Source: Woeseiaceae bacterium
GTDB taxonomy: Bacteria > Pseudomonadota > Gammaproteobacteria > Steroidobacterales > Woeseiaceae
Reading direction: 5' to 3'
NCBI GenBank assembly: GCA_021773095.1
Contig: JAJFKR010000037.1
Location: 1 to 45,743, forward strand
Length of the DNA stretch: 45,743 nucleotides
The stretch's first letter is position 1. Each line of letters opens with the position of its first letter. The position numbers and the translations under genes are program-made. Below the pieces are notes generated by a model. That model was not told the origin of the DNA. It saw only the letters and a list, made by a program, of their open reading frames with translations, and made no database searches. Positions 42,721 to 45,743 of the stretch are shown here, in pieces.

Positions 42721-43632
42721 TTACGTTACGGTTGCAGTGACAACGACTCGGTGAGGCGCTGGCCAGCCTTCTACGGTCATTGTCGGGTCGTTCGGATCCA
42801 GTGCTTCGCGCAGTGACTCGAACGTCATCCATTCTGTTGACCGTTGTTCATCGACGGTGGTCATCGATTTATCGATTACCTCGATGTTTTTGTAGCCTGA
42901 ACGCGCAAACCAAGTTGTCAGTTCCGCGATGCTCGGCAACAACCAGACATTGCGCATGCGCGCATATCGATCCTTTGGCGTTGCGGCATACGATTCGCTT
43001 CCGGGCAGGTAAAGGGTCTCAAGTACGAGCTGTCCACCGGGCCGTAATGTCTGCTGTAGCTGTCGCAGGTGATCGAGCGGCGAACGCTGGTGATACAGCA
43101 CGCCCATCGAAAATGTCGTATCGAATTTACGTGCAGGCAACGGCAATTCGTGCAAGCGAAATGGCAGGACAAATACGCGGGTGTCTTTCTCAAATGCATT
43201 GACTGCGAGAAACTGCATGGCGTACAGCAAGGTCGGATCGACGCCAATCACTGTATGAGCACCGCACTTTCGCATTTGCAGTGCGTAGTAACCGTTACCG
43301 CAACCTACGTCGAGCACGTTCCTGTCGTTCAGCGGGATTATCGAGTGTTGCAGGCGGGCCCACTTCAGGTCGCTGCGCCACTCGGCGTCGATACGAGTTC
43401 CTGCGATATCAAATGGGCCCTTTCGCCAGGGCGAGAGCCGCAGCAGTGATGCGCGAATTTGCTCTGGTTTGACGCCGGAGTCGCAGAACGATCGTACGGC
43501 GCGGCTCCAATCATCATAGTCACCGTGTCCGGCTGCAGACAGCCGATCATCGATCAGGGGCCCGAGCGCAGCCGGCCAGTCGTCAAGACCGATATCCAGC
43601 AAACAGGTGGTGAGTAATTCTGTATTGATCAC
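42721..43632 (-). CDS. cmoB: tRNA U34 carboxymethyltransferase
   Basis: 303 residues from GTG 43632, ten bases after cmoA; the frame extends to 43704 inside cmoA, but CmoB proteins begin near this GTG. It transfers the carboxymethyl group of carboxy-SAM to 5-hydroxyuridine at the wobble base, giving cmo5U. Seen: WRKGPFDIAGTRIDAEWRSDLKWARL, NVLDVGCGNGYYALQM (SAM loop), VGVDPTLLYAMQF, SMGVLYHQRSPLDHL, LVLETLYLPG and RNVWLLPS. Length is near the E. coli enzyme. Confidence 0.95.
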   Translation of the reverse strand: MINTELLTTCLLDIGLDDWPAALGPLIDDRLSAAGHGDYDDWSRAVRSFCDSGVKPEQIRASLLRLSPWRKGPFDIAGTRIDAEWRSDLKWARLQHSIIPLNDRNVLDVGCGNGYYALQMRKCGAHTVIGVDPTLLYAMQFLAVNAFEKDTRVFVLPFRLHELPLPARKFDTTFSMGVLYHQRSPLDHLRQLQQTLRPGGQLVLETLYLPGSESYAATPKDRYARMRNVWLLPSIAELTTWFARSGYKNIEVIDKSMTTVDEQRSTEWMTFESLREALDPNDPTMTVEGWPAPHRVVVTATVT

Positions 43633-43642
43633 CGCTGCTGCA

Positions 43643-44377
43643 TCATTTGATTGCGATGATCGATACAAAATTGAAGTAGCGAAGCCAGACAGCTGCGTGC
43701 CCAAATCCCGCTTTTTTCAACCGGTCGCGGTGGGCGGCAACAGTTTCCGGTATCAGGACGTTCTCAAGTGCCGCACGTTTTCGACTGATTTCCAGCGCGC
43801 TGTAATCATTGCGCCGTTTGTGCTCGTGGTGCAAATCAACAAGCAGCTGCTCCATTTCCGCGTTCTCATCCACGACCTTTTCGGAGAGTACGAGCAGCCC
43901 GCCGTCGTTCAACCCGTCGTGGATGGAGCGCATCAGCGTGCCGCGATCGTCCATTGACAAGAATTGCAGCGTGTAATTCAGTACCACCATGGAGGCGTTA
44001 GTGATTTCGATTTCCCGGATATCTCCATCGATCACCTCGACGGATGTGGTGGGCGCGAACAGGCGGTCATCCTCAGCGACGATCTCCCGGCAACGCCCGG
44101 TCATCGCAGCTGCCGTATCGACGGCGAGGATTCGGCAACCCGCATTCCGTATACCCTGGCGCATGGCGATAGTCGCCGCGCCCAGCGAGCAGCCCAGATC
44201 ATAGCAACGTGTGTCCTTTTGGACATAGCGCGCGGCCAGTGAGCCAATCGCCTCAATAGTGGCCGCATAACCCGGTATTGAGCGCTGTAGCATGTCGGGA
44301 AATACCTTCGCGACCTCTTCATTAAAGCGAAATGGTTTTGCTTCGGTTTTCTGTTGGTAGACTTTATCGGTGGTCAT
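43643..44377 (-). CDS. cmoA: Carboxy-S-adenosyl-L-methionine synthase
   Basis: 244 residues from ATG 44377 (ATG 44386 also possible). It converts SAM and prephenate to carboxy-SAM, the donor for CmoB. Seen: FRFNEEVAKVFPDMLQRSIPGYAATIEAIG, CYDLGCSLGAATIAMRQG (SAM loop), VDTAAAMTGRCR, NYTLQFLSMDDRGTLMRSIHDGLNDGGLLVLSEKV and HRDRLKKAGFGHAAVWLRYFNF. It forms an operon with cmoB. Confidence 0.96.
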   Translation of the reverse strand: MTTDKVYQQKTEAKPFRFNEEVAKVFPDMLQRSIPGYAATIEAIGSLAARYVQKDTRCYDLGCSLGAATIAMRQGIRNAGCRILAVDTAAAMTGRCREIVAEDDRLFAPTTSVEVIDGDIREIEITNASMVVLNYTLQFLSMDDRGTLMRSIHDGLNDGGLLVLSEKVVDENAEMEQLLVDLHHEHKRRNDYSALEISRKRAALENVLIPETVAAHRDRLKKAGFGHAAVWLRYFNFVSIIAIK

Positions 44378-44427
44378 CGGAGACATTTTGGCGGCGCGAG
44401 GCCGGCCGTGAGGATACAATTACGCCT

Positions 44428-44934
44428 ATGCTACGCGAACTTCACTTGGAACTCGGCATTCCGGACAACTACGCCAGCGATGGCGAGAGACCCAGGTTTG
44501 AAGAAGCCGTCGACCTGGTCGAGGTTGAACCGAATCTGCACGGCAATATGCAGAGCCTGACAACCGCCACGTCGGCCCGCTGGCGAGATATGCAGGCTGC
44601 GGCGAAGGATGAGGCCATAGTATTGCTGATGGTTTCAGGTTTTCGCAGTATCGAATATCAGGCCAATCTGATTCGCAGGAAACTGGAAGCCGGTCAGTCG
44701 CTTAGCGTTATTCTGAACGTCAATGCAGCGCCCGGGTTCAGCGAGCACCACACCGGCCGAGCCATCGATATCGCAACGCCAGACTCGGAACCGCTGAGCG
44801 AAGCATTCGAGTCGACGGCGGCTTTCGCCTGGCTTCAGGAAAATGCTGTGAATTTCGGTTTTTCGATGAGTTACCCGCGTGAAAACAGGCAGGGATTTAT
44901 CTACGAACCCTGGCATTGGGCGAAAACGGCCTGA
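44428..44934 (+). CDS. VanY/LdcB-type D,D- or L,D-carboxypeptidase
   Basis: 168 residues from ATG 44428, short for the family and without a visible signal peptide. Zinc peptidase M15B motifs are LLMVSGFRSIEYQANLIRR, PGFSEHHTGRAIDIATP (His and Asp ligands) and the final EPWHW with the third His. Such enzymes trim the C-terminal alanine of peptidoglycan stem peptides. Lack of a signal suggests a cytoplasmic role in recycling, as for LdcA-like enzymes, or an unusual export route. It is divergent from cmoA. Confidence 0.87.
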   Translation: MLRELHLELGIPDNYASDGERPRFEEAVDLVEVEPNLHGNMQSLTTATSARWRDMQAAAKDEAIVLLMVSGFRSIEYQANLIRRKLEAGQSLSVILNVNAAPGFSEHHTGRAIDIATPDSEPLSEAFESTAAFAWLQENAVNFGFSMSYPRENRQGFIYEPWHWAKTA

Positions 44935-45028
44935 TTATTGTCCGAGCACGACTGAGAACCCCCTCCAATAAGGGTTTCAGCGATATCGAATGTTAATGCA
45001 GAAATATCGAAAATCAGTCGTTTAGCTG

Positions 45029-45057
45029 TTGACAGTGGGTCGGTGTAATTAGACAAT
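45029..45057 (+). promoter_or_regulatory. Promoter of the tRNA-Tyr/Gly/Thr-tuf operon
   Basis: A perfect TTGACA and GACAAT lie 17 bases apart, with a GCCCGGC discriminator after, the pattern of stringently controlled stable-RNA promoters. It starts 16 bases before tRNA-Tyr. It lets the right part of the split cluster be transcribed on its own. Confidence 0.82.
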
Positions 45058-45073
45058 GCCCGGCTTGCGTACC

Positions 45074-45158
45074 GGAGGGGTACTCAAGCGGTCAACGAGG
45101 GCAGACTGTAAATCTGCTGGCTATGCCTACGTAGGTTCGAATCCTACCCCCTCCACCA
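45074..45158 (+). tRNA. tyrU: tRNA-Tyr (anticodon GTA)
   Basis: 85 bases with CCA. The acceptor pairs GGAGGGG with the CCCCTCC end, the anticodon arm is GCAGACTGTAAATCTGC, and the long variable arm typical of bacterial tRNA-Tyr is present before TTCGAAT. Confidence 0.97.
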
Positions 45159-45397
45159 GATGATGGTGTGGCTGGGGGAGGTTCAGCCAGTGGCCAGCAA
45201 CGCGACGAAACAGACAGACATTATGATATCCGGACGGTTAAGAGCAAAAGACTGTCAGGATTTTTGTACGCCAAATAAAAGGACCGAAGTCGGTCAATTT
45301 GACGGTTGATGGGGGTCTTTAGAGGCGCGGGGCGAAAGATTAAAGAAGCATGTCTATATTAAGGAGTCATGGTTCGAGGATGGTTTGAAGTATTTAG
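45159..45397 (+). other. Long spacer in the tRNA-tuf operon
   Basis: 239 bases without a gene. It holds a 5-bp hairpin GACCG/CGGTC near 45282-45296 and another around GGCT/AGCC near 45170-45190. These spacers are usually tens of bases and are removed in processing; this one is long, but I see no open frame. Confidence 0.5.
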
Positions 45398-45471
45398 GCG
45401 GGTGTAGTTCAACGGTAGAACCTCAGCCTTCCAAGCTGATGATGTGGGTTCGATTCCCATCACCCGCTCCA
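45398..45471 (+). tRNA. glyT: tRNA-Gly (anticodon TCC)
   Basis: 74 bases with CCA. The acceptor pairs GCGGGTG with CACCCGC, the anticodon arm is CAGCCTTCCAAGCTG with TCC, and the T-loop is TTCGATT. Confidence 0.97.
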
Positions 45472-45517
45472 TATTGGAAGACTGGGTTGTGGTACCGGGG
45501 CTCTCGCTTGACGAATT

Positions 45518-45592
45518 GCCCACATAGCTCAGGGGCAGAGCACTTCCTTGGTAAGGAAGAGGCCCCCGGTTCAAATCCGGGTGTGGGCTCCA
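45518..45592 (+). tRNA. thrT: tRNA-Thr (anticodon GGT)
   Basis: 75 bases with CCA. The acceptor pairs GCCCACA with TGTGGGC, the anticodon arm is CTTCCTTGGTAAGGAAG with GGT, and the T-loop is TTCAAAT. Followed by tuf, as in E. coli thrT-tufB. Confidence 0.97.
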
Positions 45593-45603
45593 GATTGACA
45601 AGA

Positions 45604-45652
45604 GTAGGAGCGCGCCATGCGCGCGAAGCGAAGCGGGCCGCCGAAGGCGGCC
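45604..45652 (+). repeat. REP-like unit and hairpin in the tuf leader
   Basis: 45604-45628 begins GTAGGAGCGCGCC and is a diverged third copy of the repeat at 37140. Right after it GGCCGCC (45636-45642) and GGCGGCC (45646-45652) form a 7-bp stem with a GAA loop. Both lie between tRNA-Thr and tuf, so the tuf mRNA leader carries them. Confidence 0.72.
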
Positions 45653-45697
45653 AAAGAGTGATTTAAAAGGCAATTAACACAGGCGCAGGAAAAGGTC

Positions 45698-45743
45698 ATG
45701 TCTAAAGAAAAATTTGAAAGAACAAAACCGCACGTAAACGTCG
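45698..45743 (+). CDS. tuf: Elongation factor Tu (start only, runs off the window)
   Basis: The first 15 residues, MSKEKFERTKPHVNV, are the conserved N-terminus of EF-Tu, the GTPase that brings aminoacyl-tRNA to the ribosome. AGGAAAAGG precedes the ATG. Its place right after tRNA-Thr(GGT) matches tufB of E. coli. Confidence 0.95.
   Translation, partial: MSKEKFERTKPHVNV

Noticed and set aside
1..45743. CRISPR array, cas genes or prophage structural genes
   Set aside because: No regularly spaced repeats and no phage or Cas protein motifs were seen. The only tandem repeat is the 20-bp duplication.

Overview
The window reads as chromosome from a free-living, probably marine, gammaproteobacterium. 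The tail of an rRNA operon (5S) opens it, and a tRNA-Tyr / tRNA-Gly / tRNA-Thr / tuf block closes it. In between lie birA-coaX-SPOR-tRNA-Thr(TGT), cmoAB, a type IV pilin, a large TonB-dependent receptor and several c-di-GMP proteins. The skeleton rrn ... birA-pantothenate kinase-tRNA-Thr-tRNA-Tyr-tRNA-Gly-tRNA-Thr-tuf is the one known from E. coli, but it is heavily expanded here. I do not assign a genus; a Woeseia-like benthic lineage is only a guess.

Layout. 1-1900: 5S rRNA with a strong terminator, a secreted orphan protein, a second 5S fragment, and the wreck of a two-component protein. 2050-4544: a two-gene membrane operon and a pilin. 4645-9035: MetE-like methyltransferase with an orphan TRAP binding protein, then gamma-glutamyltranspeptidase. 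9104-14650: TonB receptor, lipase, two glutathione transferases and a small membrane protein. 14661-19316: two pentein guanidino hydrolases (CtlX-like and arginine dihydrolase-like) flanking an SPFH protein, then an M61 peptidase. 19305-22820: SdpR/SdpI, EamA exporter, lipid kinase, PlsY. 22807-25213: birA, coaX, SPOR protein and tRNA-Thr(TGT), with overlapping coding ends.

The tRNA block that should be contiguous is split: 19.9 kb separates tRNA-Thr(TGT) from tRNA-Tyr. Two further copies of the tRNA-Thr 3' part, at 26109 and 29257, cut the left end of this stretch into two modules. One holds parD and a frameshifted parE. The other holds an HDOD-GGDEF protein and two small proteins. This is the footprint of repeated site-specific insertion into the tRNA gene, though no integrase is visible. 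The rest of the stretch carries a lipoprotein/GGDEF-EAL pair, OxyR with a peroxiredoxin-glutaredoxin, Ada-AlkA and Ogt alkylation repair, an SLC13 transporter, a strongly structured intergenic RNA candidate (39517-39807), a cupin lipoprotein, a GbsR-like regulator, an HD-GYP gene broken by a perfect 20-bp tandem duplication, and cmoAB.

Themes: c-di-GMP signalling (three proteins, all inside the split tRNA block), peroxide and alkylation defence, arginine/citrulline breakdown, and a local history of duplications, insertions and decay around stable-RNA genes. The most worthwhile leads are the tRNA-Thr insertion series, the structured RNA and the 20-bp duplication.
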